Under the pieces are notes generated by a model, which saw only the letters and a program-made list of their open reading frames with translations, searched no databases and was not told the DNA's origin. Shown piece after piece: positions 33,971 to 41,997 of a DNA stretch of 44,653 bases. Origin of the DNA: Thermoanaerobaculales bacterium (lineage in GTDB: Bacteria > Acidobacteriota > Thermoanaerobaculia > Thermoanaerobaculales > Sulfomarinibacteraceae); NCBI GenBank assembly GCA_029287235.1, contig JARFRM010000108.1, positions 1-44,653 on the forward strand, read 5' to 3'. Position 1 is the first letter of the stretch. Every line of letters begins with the position of its first letter. The position numbers and the translations under genes are program-made.

Positions 33971-33996
33971 AAAAAAGTGGGCCAATGGCCCACTTT
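33971..33996 (-). promoter_or_regulatory. intrinsic-terminator hairpin in the rimP operon leader (putative attenuator)
   Basis: On the minus strand a perfect 10-bp stem, AAAGTGGGCC and GGCCCACTTT (33974-33996), with an ATT loop is followed by T to position 33971. It sits 25 bp upstream of rimP and downstream of any promoter in the divergent gap, since the neighbouring gene is on the other strand. It cannot be an upstream gene's terminator, so it is best read as an attenuator. Confidence 0.75.
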
Positions 33997-34081
33997 CCAA
34001 CGAAAGCAGCGGCGCAGTTCTACCATAGAAACCATGTAAAGGCAAGCCTCATTCCCCGTTTCCTGATCCTTCGAGGAAAGG

Positions 34082-34087
34082 TATAAT
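34082..34087 (+). promoter_or_regulatory. consensus -10 hexamer TATAAT
   Basis: TATAAT at 34082-34087 lies 8 bases before ATG 34096, suggesting a leaderless start. It also overlaps the alternative TTG start at 34087, which has GAGGAAAGG just upstream. The -35 region is poor. Confidence 0.4.
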
Positions 34088-35202
34088 TGTTGAAAATGTG
34101 GATCTTACGTGAGATCAGACAGCGTGGCGGCGTGGTCGGGTTCCACGATTTCATGGAGCTCGCCCTGTACCACTCCGAGCACGGATATTACGCCTCGAAA
34201 AAATACCCGTGGGGACGGGACGGAGATTATCTCACCGCCCCCACCGCGTCGGGTTGGTACGGGGCGACGTGGGCGGGATTTCTGACCGACCTCGCAGCTC
34301 GAGCGGGGGCCAGGTGCCGACTGTTCGACCTCGCCGCCGGTGACGGTTCATTTGTCGCTTCGGTCCTGGACGGGTTGGGCGAGAGAGCGGTGGATGTCTT
34401 GGCGGGGGTGACGGCCGTGGAGCGGTCGACGGCCCTGAGGGCGCGAGCCGGAGCTCGGCTCGCCGATGCCGCCGTGGGTGTGGAGATCACCGCAATCGTG
34501 GAGGCTCGAAGCGCAGATCCCGCGGTCATCCACGCCTCCGAGCTCTACGACGCGATGCCGGTCCATCGGGTCGAACAGACCCCCGAAGGGTTGATGGAGC
34601 TGGTGGTCGCGGTGGAGGCGGGTGGACTCGAATGGAGGCGGCGAGCAGCCGATCCCGAGCTCATTCGGTATTTCGACGAACACGGTGTCCAGTTGGCCGA
34701 TGGGCAGATCGCCGAGGTCAACCCGGCGGCCGAGCAGTTCCACCGGGAGATGCTCGAGGAGGCGGGGGAGGGGATCGTACTGGTTCTCGACTACGGATAC
34801 GACGCGGCGAGTCTCTACAATCCCCGCGGACGGCGCCACGGTTCGCTGGTGAGCTACCGGCGGCACCGGGTTGGACGCGACCTCCTCGATTCACCCGGAG
34901 AGCAGGATCTGACGGCGCACGTCAACTGGGACGATCTGAGGCGCGCGGCGGCGGACTGCCTCTGGGAGGAGATCGCGCTGATGCCGCTGGCGGAGTTTCT
35001 GGTCAGGGCCGGGATCGGAGAGCGCGTCGATGAGGCCGGCTACGGGATGGAAGCCGAGCTCGATGCGGACACCGTGACCGCACGACAGGAGATCAAACGC
35101 CTCCTCGATCCCGAAGGGATGGGCTCGGATCTCAAGGTGCTGATTCAGGGCCGGGGTGAACTTGGTCGGATCGCCAAAGAGATCCTCTGCGAACCGTTGT
35201 AG
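34087..35202 (+). CDS. MidA/NDUFAF7-type SAM-dependent methyltransferase
   Basis: This protein of up to 371 residues belongs to the DUF185 family, which includes the arginine methyltransferase NDUFAF7 of mitochondrial complex I assembly. Conserved blocks are GFHDFMELALYHSEHGYYA, the SAM-binding loop LFDLAAGDGSF, ELYDAMPVHRV (typical E-x-x-D-A-x-P), and a late VLDYGYDAASLYNP. The bacterial target is not known to me. Three starts are possible: TTG 34087 and 34090, supported by GAGGAAAGG, or ATG 34096, supported by a -10 box spacing. Family similarity starts only after all three. It diverges from the rimP operon. Confidence 0.85.
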   Translation: MLKMWILREIRQRGGVVGFHDFMELALYHSEHGYYASKKYPWGRDGDYLTAPTASGWYGATWAGFLTDLAARAGARCRLFDLAAGDGSFVASVLDGLGERAVDVLAGVTAVERSTALRARAGARLADAAVGVEITAIVEARSADPAVIHASELYDAMPVHRVEQTPEGLMELVVAVEAGGLEWRRRAADPELIRYFDEHGVQLADGQIAEVNPAAEQFHREMLEEAGEGIVLVLDYGYDAASLYNPRGRRHGSLVSYRRHRVGRDLLDSPGEQDLTAHVNWDDLRRAAADCLWEEIALMPLAEFLVRAGIGERVDEAGYGMEAELDADTVTARQEIKRLLDPEGMGSDLKVLIQGRGELGRIAKEILCEPL

Positions 35203-35220
35203 GCGTGCGGCGGGGTGCAG

Positions 35221-35281
35221 GGTCCGGCATTTTGCCCGTGTTTCGCTCCGGCACGCGTCGCGCACCACAAAATGCCGTACC
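35221..35281. repeat. inverted repeat with GGCATTTTG arms
   Basis: GGTCCGGCATTTTG (35221-35234) pairs with CAAAATGCCGTACC (35268-35281) with one mismatch. The 33-base loop is GC-rich with its own CGCG-type pairing. It lies between two convergent genes (stops at 35202 and 35340). A short CTCCC/GGGAG hairpin follows at about 35285-35297. It may act as a two-way terminator or be an intergenic element. Confidence 0.7.
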
Positions 35282-35339
35282 GGGCTCCCTCGGGAGGCGC
35301 CTCTCTGCCCTCGCGACGAAACCTCATGAATACTTCGGG

Positions 35340-36746
35340 CTAATCCAAGTACCCCAACGCCTTCAACTGCTCCAGGACCTCGTCGCTCTCCGGCGGCAAC
35401 CCGCCGCCGGTCTCGATGGCCTTGAGGGTTTCGGCCCGCCTGCGCGCTTCGGCACCTTCGGCTTCCAATCGATGCAGCTCGGAGCGGCAGAGCTCCGCGA
35501 CCTCGGGATGTTCGCTCGCCACATTGGTGATCCCACGGGGGTCCGTCGTGCGGTGATAAAGCTTGAATACGCCGCTCTGAAGATCGCTGGTGCAGTGCCA
35601 CTCCGATGAGCTCAGGCTCCGCAATCGAGCGAACCAGGCGTAGGAGATTCGAGGGGGCCCCAGCGTCGTATCGGTGCCACGGATGAGCGGCATCAGACTG
35701 GCCCCCTGAAAATCCCCCGGCACCTCGATACCGGCCAGGTCGACGATGGTCGGCGCGAGATCGAGGTTCCTCACCAATGACTCGATGCGAGTCCCGTCGG
35801 CCGAATCCACCGGTCCGCCGGCCATGACGAGGGGAATCCGCAGCTGCTCGAGCTCCACCGTCTTACCGTGACCGAGCCCGGCGTGATCCATGAGCTCCTC
35901 GCCGTGATCGGCGGTGATGACGATGATCGTGTTGTCGAAATCGCCGCGGTTCCCGAGCTCGGCGACCAGCGATCCCAGACCATCGTCGAGGAAGCGGATC
36001 TCGGCGTCGTAGAGGGCGGTCATGGTCTCGAGATCGGTTGTCGTGAAGCTCTCGACCGGTCTGCCGTTGACGTAGAGGTGGCGCCCGTGGCCGGGGGGAA
36101 AGAGCTCGCGGTAGGCCTCCGGGGGCCGGTAGGGGTTGTGCGGATCCATGAGGTGGAGATAGGCGAAGTAGGGCCGATCCGGCTCGCGATCTTCGTGCCA
36201 ATCGAGAAAGGCCTCGGTCATGGAATCGATTCGGGCGTACGCCTGGTCGAAATCACGGTCGAGCAGTCGAGCGGTGGCGAATCCCTGGTCGAAGCCCGAG
36301 CTCGGGTGGTGGTGCGGGTTGTTGAACAGCGCGACGGTCTCGTAGCCGGCCGAAGCCAGAACTTCGGCCACGGTCAGATTGGCGGCGGCCAGTCGTGGCG
36401 TCCGGGCCCACTGGTCTCGTCTCTCGGGAGCGACCCCCGGGATCTCACCGTGCTCCACACCCCGCAGCAGAAACGGGAAGCGCCGCGAGGTGAAGAGGCT
36501 GGCGGTGGAGTTGAGAGTCTCCGGCGCCTGGGACAAAGCATCGTCAAAGATCACCCCGTTGTGACCGAGGGCGTCGATGAACGGCGTCGTCGGCTTTGGG
36601 TAACCGTAGAGGCCCACGTGATCGCGCCGCAGGGCGTCAATGAGAACCAGAATGATGCTGGGCGGTTCGTGTGGTCTCGCCGGTGGATGGTCGTCGGTAC
36701 GTGGGCCGCAGCCGGCCGAGACCAGAGTCGCCAGGATCACGGCCAT
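35340..36746 (-). CDS. sulfatase-like hydrolase, probable lipoprotein
   Basis: This 468-residue alkaline-phosphatase superfamily protein starts with a short lipoprotein-type signal (MAVILATLVSAGC). The first metal-binding motif is ILVLIDALRRDHVGLYGY. The position that is Cys/Ser-x-Pro-x-Arg in formylglycine sulfatases reads ETLNSTASLFTSRR, with no Cys, so Ser or Thr may be the nucleophile. Further ligands are in HLMDPHNPY, ITADHGEEL and GLGHGKTV. It ends EQLKALGYLD, a tail common in acidobacterial relatives. It could be a sulfatase, phosphodiesterase or phosphoglycerol-transferase-like enzyme acting at the envelope. It follows proS by 35 bp. Confidence 0.85.
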   Translation of the reverse strand: MAVILATLVSAGCGPRTDDHPPARPHEPPSIILVLIDALRRDHVGLYGYPKPTTPFIDALGHNGVIFDDALSQAPETLNSTASLFTSRRFPFLLRGVEHGEIPGVAPERRDQWARTPRLAAANLTVAEVLASAGYETVALFNNPHHHPSSGFDQGFATARLLDRDFDQAYARIDSMTEAFLDWHEDREPDRPYFAYLHLMDPHNPYRPPEAYRELFPPGHGRHLYVNGRPVESFTTTDLETMTALYDAEIRFLDDGLGSLVAELGNRGDFDNTIIVITADHGEELMDHAGLGHGKTVELEQLRIPLVMAGGPVDSADGTRIESLVRNLDLAPTIVDLAGIEVPGDFQGASLMPLIRGTDTTLGPPRISYAWFARLRSLSSSEWHCTSDLQSGVFKLYHRTTDPRGITNVASEHPEVAELCRSELHRLEAEGAEARRRAETLKAIETGGGLPPESDEVLEQLKALGYLD

Positions 36747-36781
36747 GATCCCTGTGACAACGACACGATCGCGATCGGTGC

Positions 36782-38515
36782 TCAGTCTTCGATCTCCTCG
36801 CGCAGCTCATCGAGGACCGCGTTGACCGCTGGCACCAGTTCCTTGATCGGTGTCGAACGACGCTCGCCGTCTCGGCGCAGGCTGAGCTCCACTTCGCCGT
36901 TGTCGAGACCGCGCTTGCCGACCACCACTCGGACCGGGAAACCGATGAGATCCATGTCGTTGAACTTGACCCCGGGGCGTTCCGGACGATCGTCGAAGAG
37001 AACGTCGATGCCGGCGTCAACGAGCTGACCGTAGAGCTCTTCGGCGGCCCCGACCACCTCCTCCTTGTCCGAGTTGAGCAGCACGAGGACCACTTCGTAG
37101 GGTGCCACCGGCAGCGGCCAGATGATGCCTTTGTCGTCGTGGTTCTGCTCGATGGCCGCGGCCATTGTTCGGCTGACGCCGAGGCCGTAGCAGCCCATGG
37201 TCATGAGTTGCTCTTCGCCGTCGGCGTCGAGGAAGGTGCAGCGCATGGCCTTGGAGTATTTTGTTCCGAGCTTGAAGACGTGACCGACCTCGATGCCGCG
37301 TTTCTCGATAAGGGTGCCTTCGCACCGCGGACAGGGATCGCCGGCCTGTGCGAGGCGGACGTCGACCACCTGATCGGGGGTGAAGTCGCGATTTGGCACC
37401 ACCCCGACAACATGGGTGTGATCCTTGTTCGCACCGGTGGCGGCGACCTCCAGATCCATCACGGAGGGGTCGGCCAGGAGTCGGATGTTCTCCAGACCGA
37501 CCGGGCCGGAGAATCCCTGTGGGCCGCCGGTGATATCGAGGATCTTCTGCTCGCCGGCGAGCTGGAGGTGGAGGCAGTCGAGGGCGTTTTTGAGCTTGAT
37601 CTCGTTGACCCCGAGATCGCCTCTGATGAGGACGGCGACGAAGCCCTCGTCGGTCTCGAAGATCAGCGTCTTGACGAGGTGCGCGGGTGCGATTCCGAGA
37701 AAGTCCGAGACCTCCTCGATGGTTCGCTGATCCGGTGTGTCGACCTCGCGGGGAGCGTCGGTCGGGTCGAGGGGCCAGGGGGGCGCCGGCTCGAGGGCGC
37801 CGGTCTCCGCCTTTTCCACGTTGGCGCCGTAGTGACACTTGGGACACGAGAGGATCGCGTCCTCGCCGGTTTCGGCGAGCACCATGAACTCGTGCGACTC
37901 GGAGCCGCCGATGTTTCCGGTATCGGCCTCGACCTGGGTGTAGCGGAGACCGCAGCGGGAGAAGACCCTCCGGTAGGCCCGCTCCATGGCTCGATAGGCG
38001 AGATCGAGATCCTCGTCGTCGGCGTGGAAGGTGTAGGCGTCCTTCATGAGGAACTCGCGGCCCCGCATGAGTCCGAATCGGGGCCTGATCTCGTCGCGGA
38101 ACTTGGTCTGGATCTGATACATGTTGACGGGCAATTGTTTGTACGAGGTGACGGTGCCGCGAACGATGTCGGTGATGACCTCCTCGTGGGTCGGGCCGAA
38201 GCAGAACTCGCGATCGTGCCGGTCCTTGATCCGCAGCAGCTCTGGGCCGTACTCTGACCAACGCCCCGAATCCCGCCACAGCTCCGCGGGTTGGACCGCG
38301 GGCATGGCCAGCTCCGCCGAGCCGGCGCCGGCCATCTCTTCTCGAACGATGGCCGATAGTTTGGCCAGTGAGCGCGTTGCCAGGGGAAGATAGCTGTAGA
38401 TTCCAGCCGCCACCTTGGCGATCAAGCCGGCTCGCACCATCAGACGGTGGGAGATGACTTCGGCATCGGCGGGGTCCTGACGAAGGGTGTGAATGAAGGT
38501 CTGGCTCCAGCGCAT
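36782..38515 (-). CDS. proS: prolyl-tRNA synthetase (bacterial type with editing domain)
   Basis: This 577-residue class II synthetase charges tRNA-Pro. Motif 2 is in YQIQTKFRDEIRPRFGLMRG, and motif 3 lies in MGCYGLGVSRTMAAAIEQ. The editing INS domain spans about residues 220-400 (for example HLVKTLIFETDEGFVAVLI), so alanine mischarging can be corrected. The C-terminal anticodon-binding domain ends the protein. The start is ATG 38515, preceded by GAGGAG; an upstream ATG at 38590 lies inside the preceding TPR gene. It is 28 bp downstream of that gene, so co-transcription is likely. Confidence 0.97.
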   Translation of the reverse strand: MRWSQTFIHTLRQDPADAEVISHRLMVRAGLIAKVAAGIYSYLPLATRSLAKLSAIVREEMAGAGSAELAMPAVQPAELWRDSGRWSEYGPELLRIKDRHDREFCFGPTHEEVITDIVRGTVTSYKQLPVNMYQIQTKFRDEIRPRFGLMRGREFLMKDAYTFHADDEDLDLAYRAMERAYRRVFSRCGLRYTQVEADTGNIGGSESHEFMVLAETGEDAILSCPKCHYGANVEKAETGALEPAPPWPLDPTDAPREVDTPDQRTIEEVSDFLGIAPAHLVKTLIFETDEGFVAVLIRGDLGVNEIKLKNALDCLHLQLAGEQKILDITGGPQGFSGPVGLENIRLLADPSVMDLEVAATGANKDHTHVVGVVPNRDFTPDQVVDVRLAQAGDPCPRCEGTLIEKRGIEVGHVFKLGTKYSKAMRCTFLDADGEEQLMTMGCYGLGVSRTMAAAIEQNHDDKGIIWPLPVAPYEVVLVLLNSDKEEVVGAAEELYGQLVDAGIDVLFDDRPERPGVKFNDMDLIGFPVRVVVGKRGLDNGEVELSLRRDGERRSTPIKELVPAVNAVLDELREEIED

Positions 38516-38543
38516 ACTTTGCTCCTCGTTGCTCTCGGTCCGG

Positions 38544-40367
38544 TCAGCGGCGCGCAAGGTCGCGCGCAAGGCTGGACAGACGTCGAACATGGGTTAACAG
38601 CTCGTGGTCGAGTCCGGTTTCAAAGTTAGGTTCGGTCGTCGTCGATGCATGTCCGGCGAGGTCGAGGGCGGCGGCGAAGACGTTGCCGACGGGTCGCAGG
38701 CCGATGGTCTCCCGCAGCTCGGTGGCACGCTCGAGATAGCTGTGCGCCTCGGTCAGGCGGCCTCGCCTCAACGCGATGGCCGCGAGGGCGGCGAGAGGAT
38801 AGCTGCGGAGCTCCCGCGGGGTGGTCTCGAGCGCCTCGCGCGCCAGGGATCTCGCCCGGCCGAGATCGCCGTCGAGCTCGGACTCCACCAGGGCGAGCTC
38901 GTACGCCGCGATGCCGCGGCTGAAATCGTCGGCTCCCTCGCGGTAGATCGAGTCGGCGACTCGCCGCGTTGCCCGCGGTCGTCCTGCGGCGCGCAGTGAT
39001 TCGAGCAAAGCTGTGGTGGCTGCGGCCGCAAAGGGAGAACCGGCCGGCTGGTCGTCCAGGACCCGCCGGGCAAGGGCGACGGCGCGTCGGGTCCGACCGA
39101 GAGTCGAGGCGAGGAGGGCCGCGGTGGCGTGCAGCGCAGGCTCTCCCGGGGCCTCGCGTCCCGCCGCCTCATAGAGATCGAGGGCGATCTCGCTCTCGCC
39201 GTCGGCCAGAGCGAGATCGGCGCGTTCCAGCAGCCGGACCGCTCCGCTGGAGAGGTCTCTCGGCGCCCGGTCGGCGAGGAGGCGGACGGTTTCGCGGTAT
39301 CTCAGCCGTTGAGGATCCAGGCTCTCGAGGCGCTTGAAGGTCTCGAGGGCCAGCTTGGTCCACCCGCGCCGGAGATAGGCGGCGCCGAGGTAGTCGATGG
39401 CCTCTTCGAATGAGGGATCGAGTTCGACAGCCCGCTTGAGGGCGGAGATGGCCCGTCCGCTTTCGCCGAGCTGAAGGTGGCAGCTGCCGAGGAAATAGAG
39501 GGACTGCGGGAGTTCCTCCATGGCGATACTGGCCTCGAGGTGGTGGATGGCGCGCCGGTGGTTTCCCCGCCGGAGCTCGATGCCGCCGAGGGCAAAATCG
39601 GGCAGGAACGACTCGGGGACCATGGTTCGCGCCCGGTCGAGGGCATCCAGTGCCTGATCCCAGTGACCGAGGTCCGCCGCGGAGTTGCCGAGATAGACGA
39701 GGGTCTCGAAGTGAGGACCCCTCAGGTCGAGGACCTGCTCGAACGCGGACGCGGCAATCTCGGGCTCGCCGGTGGAAAACGCGGTTTCGCCGATGAAACT
39801 CCAAAGCTCGTCGTTGAGTGGGGCCATCTCACCGAGCTCCGAAAGGATGGCGTGCACTCCGTCGATATCACGGTCGAGGAGGGCAGGTTCGAGGGTGCGG
39901 AGCTTGCGGGAAAACTCCTCGGTGGCCTGACCGTCGTGTCTGGCGTGCGACAGGATCCGGGCCTCTCTCGAACGAAGTCGTCGTGCAAGATCCCGGGCGG
40001 TGAGCTCCCGATTCGCCGTTCGCTCCCAACCATCGGCGATCTCGGTCCGGGTGACGACGCCCTCCTCCACGAGCAGGCCTGCGACGTTCTCGACTCCGGC
40101 GTGTGCGATGGCCAGGCTGTGTTCGACACGACCGAAGCGATCGCCGAGGGTCGACACCGCCGACCCGATCTTACGCACCGCCTCCTCCAGGGAGGTGATC
40201 CGTTCGAGTAGATGTTCGTCGAGCTGTTCCTGGGCTTCGAGCAGGAGCTCATCATCGGCTTCCATGTCCGCCGGTGACAGGCCGGACACGACAAGGAGTT
40301 TCTGGCCGCAACTCCGACAGTTCTCGAGACCGTCGCGGTTGGCGGCGCCGCAGAGCTGACACAGCAC
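38544..40367 (-). CDS. zinc-ribbon and tetratricopeptide-repeat protein
   Basis: This soluble 607-residue protein begins with a zinc ribbon (C3, C6, C17, C20: CQLCGAANRDGLENCRSC). A short coiled-coil-like segment follows at about 45-90 (LLEAQEQLDEHLLERITSLE). Repeated TPR-like helices run from about 170 to the end, clearest in LGNSAADLGHWDQALDALDR, LGSCHLQLGESGRAISALKR and LGAAYLRRGWTKLALETFKR. No enzyme motif is visible. It is probably a scaffold, with the ribbon perhaps binding RNA or protein. The start is GTG 40367, just after the stop of the hydroxyacyl-CoA dehydrogenase gene. Confidence 0.82.
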   Translation of the reverse strand: MLCQLCGAANRDGLENCRSCGQKLLVVSGLSPADMEADDELLLEAQEQLDEHLLERITSLEEAVRKIGSAVSTLGDRFGRVEHSLAIAHAGVENVAGLLVEEGVVTRTEIADGWERTANRELTARDLARRLRSREARILSHARHDGQATEEFSRKLRTLEPALLDRDIDGVHAILSELGEMAPLNDELWSFIGETAFSTGEPEIAASAFEQVLDLRGPHFETLVYLGNSAADLGHWDQALDALDRARTMVPESFLPDFALGGIELRRGNHRRAIHHLEASIAMEELPQSLYFLGSCHLQLGESGRAISALKRAVELDPSFEEAIDYLGAAYLRRGWTKLALETFKRLESLDPQRLRYRETVRLLADRAPRDLSSGAVRLLERADLALADGESEIALDLYEAAGREAPGEPALHATAALLASTLGRTRRAVALARRVLDDQPAGSPFAAAATTALLESLRAAGRPRATRRVADSIYREGADDFSRGIAAYELALVESELDGDLGRARSLAREALETTPRELRSYPLAALAAIALRRGRLTEAHSYLERATELRETIGLRPVGNVFAAALDLAGHASTTTEPNFETGLDHELLTHVRRLSSLARDLARR

Positions 40368-40371
40368 CGTT

Positions 40372-41229
40372 TCAGCCCTTCGGATAGGTGAAGAAGCCGC
40401 GGCCCGATTTGCGGCCGAGACGGCCCGCATCCACCATCTGGATGAGCAGGGGGCAGGGTCGATACTTGGGGTCGCCGAGCTCGGTTTGGAGGGCGCGCAT
40501 CACCGAGAGACAGTTGTCGAGGCCGATCAGATCCGCGAGGGCGAGCGGCCCCATGGGGTGATTCATTCCAAGGGTCATGATCTCGTCCACCGCCTGCGGC
40601 GTGGCGACGTTCTCGGCGACGGCGAAGACCGCCTCATTGATCATGGGCATGAGAAGCCGGTTGGAGACAAACCCCGGGTGATCGGCGCACTCGACGGGTG
40701 TCTTACCCATGGTGCGGGCGACTTCGTTGACGGTCTCGACAGTCTCGGGTGAGGTGTCGAGGCCGCGGATCACCTCGACCAGACGCATCATCGGCACCGG
40801 ATTCATGAAATGCATGCCGATGACGCCGCCCGGTCGACCGGTGACCGCCCCGAGCCGGGTGATGGAGATCGAGGAGGTGTTTGAGGCCAGAATGGTCGTC
40901 TTTCGGCAGGTGACGTCCAGTTGGCGAAAGATCTCGGCTTTGATGTCCAGCTGTTCCTTGGCCGACTCCACAACCATCTCCGAGTCGACGTGGTCCTTGA
41001 CGCGGTTGCTGGTGCGGATCCGACCGAGGACGGCGTCGCGATCGGCCGTGTCCACCGTTCCGCGGCGAATCTGGCGGTCGAGGTTGCTCGCGATCGACGC
41101 CCGCCCCCGGTCGAGGATCTCGGTGTCGATGTCGGTGAGGATGACGTCGAAACCGGAAAGCGCCGCGACGTGGGCGATACCGCAGCCCATCTGACCCGCC
41201 CCGACCACGCCGATGGTTCGAACTTCCAT
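40372..41229 (-). CDS. hbd: 3-hydroxybutyryl-CoA dehydrogenase
   Basis: This 285-residue NAD(P)-dependent enzyme interconverts 3-hydroxyacyl-CoA and 3-oxoacyl-CoA. It has the Rossmann loop GVVGAGQMGCGIAHVAA, then ILASNTSSISIT, and the catalytic His in GMHFMNPVPMM. The C-terminal helical domain carries DHPGFVSNRLLMPMINEAV and GRKSGRGFFTYPKG. Standard length. GGAGGGG precedes ATG 41229. It fits with the acyl-CoA dehydrogenases elsewhere in the window in fatty-acid or butyrate-type metabolism. Confidence 0.95.
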   Translation of the reverse strand: MEVRTIGVVGAGQMGCGIAHVAALSGFDVILTDIDTEILDRGRASIASNLDRQIRRGTVDTADRDAVLGRIRTSNRVKDHVDSEMVVESAKEQLDIKAEIFRQLDVTCRKTTILASNTSSISITRLGAVTGRPGGVIGMHFMNPVPMMRLVEVIRGLDTSPETVETVNEVARTMGKTPVECADHPGFVSNRLLMPMINEAVFAVAENVATPQAVDEIMTLGMNHPMGPLALADLIGLDNCLSVMRALQTELGDPKYRPCPLLIQMVDAGRLGRKSGRGFFTYPKG

Positions 41230-41341
41230 AACCCCTCCGTCTTCCGGCCTCGCACGATGGACTCGACCGGGTTCCGCTGTTCCTCCTTACGGCCGTTCTC
41301 GCGGCACCGCTGAAACGGCTCAGCCGCGCCGGTCACAAAGG

Positions 41342-41671
41342 TCAGAGGAGCGCGTCGAGCTTTGCCCTGATGTTGTTCTTGTCCGCGACGTTGCCGACGA
41401 TCTTGTCGGCGATCTGGCCGTCCTTGACGAGAAAGAGGGTCGGTATGGCCTGAATCCCGTACTTCATCGCGGTGTCGCGATTGCTGTCAACGTCGAGCTT
41501 TCCGACCACAGCACGGCCGTCGTACTCCTCGGCGATGTCTTCGACGATGGGGGCCACGGCCCGGCACGGGCCGCACCACACAGCCCAAAAGTCGATGAGA
41601 ACCGGCTTGTCGGACTTCAGCACCGTGTCCTCGAAGTTCGCATCGGTGATTTCCACTGCTTTTCCTGCCAT
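41342..41671 (-). CDS. trxA: thioredoxin
   Basis: This 109-residue protein disulfide reductase has the active site WCGPC in LIDFWAVWCGPCRAVAPIV and the conserved cis-Pro in YGIQAIPTLFLVKDG. It lacks a signal peptide, so it is cytoplasmic. GGAGG precedes ATG 41671. It is a likely partner for the free-methionine-sulfoxide reductase at 11690, though not linked. A 112-bp gap follows before hbd. Confidence 0.96.
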   Translation of the reverse strand: MAGKAVEITDANFEDTVLKSDKPVLIDFWAVWCGPCRAVAPIVEDIAEEYDGRAVVGKLDVDSNRDTAMKYGIQAIPTLFLVKDGQIADKIVGNVADKNNIRAKLDALL

Positions 41672-41767
41672 CGAGTTCTGCCTCCTGTCGGCTGTCGGCG
41701 TGTGATCGCCGGGGCGGCCACATGGTACTACAGGATTCCGACGGGAGAGGTGACCCGAGGGGAAGCG

Positions 41768-41790
41768 GAGAAGTTAGAAGGTAAGAGAGT
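41768..41790. repeat. GTTAGAAGGT-type repeat, second locus
   Basis: AGTTAGAAGGTAAGAGAGTC near 41771-41790 matches the 8-bp-period block that begins at about 8050 at most positions. It is a short single copy. Confidence 0.55.
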
Positions 41791-41926
41791 CAGCGCTCCC
41801 TTCGGTCGCTGGTGAGGATTCTGGTTACTCGTCTCTCGGCACTGGATGCTCGTTCATAGCATTGAAGCCATGGGATTTCTTCCAGATACGGCTCGGCAGA
41901 CCGGTAGGGGAGTCCACCATCTTGTC

Positions 41927-41988
41927 GCAACGAGCAACGAGCAACGAGCAACGAGCAACGAGCAACGAGCAACGAGCAACGAGCAACG
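41927..41988. repeat. perfect heptamer tandem array (GCAACGA)8
   Basis: Eight exact GCAACGA units (41927-41982) are followed by a ninth, GCAACGT, and then TCTAACTTC, ending 9 bp before the stop of the minus-strand FAD oxidoreductase. Perfect copies suggest recent expansion by slippage, so copy number may vary between strains. Confidence 0.95.
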
Positions 41989-41997
41989 TCTAACTTC

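Larger units (their letters stand above)
41672..41997. other. 326-bp gap with two short-period repeats
   Basis: The gap between trxA and the FAD oxidoreductase holds a purine-rich segment at about 41768-41790 resembling the 8041 repeat and, further right, a heptamer array (41927-41988). Between them I see no gene, RNA or terminator. Confidence 0.65.

Noticed and set aside
41342..41671. Functional linkage of thioredoxin with the methionine-sulfoxide reductase at 11690.
   Set aside because: They are 30 kb apart in different operons; the partnership is only general family knowledge.
41927..41988. Possible CRISPR-like array.
   Set aside because: Units are 7 bp and directly abutting, with no spacers and no cas genes in the window.
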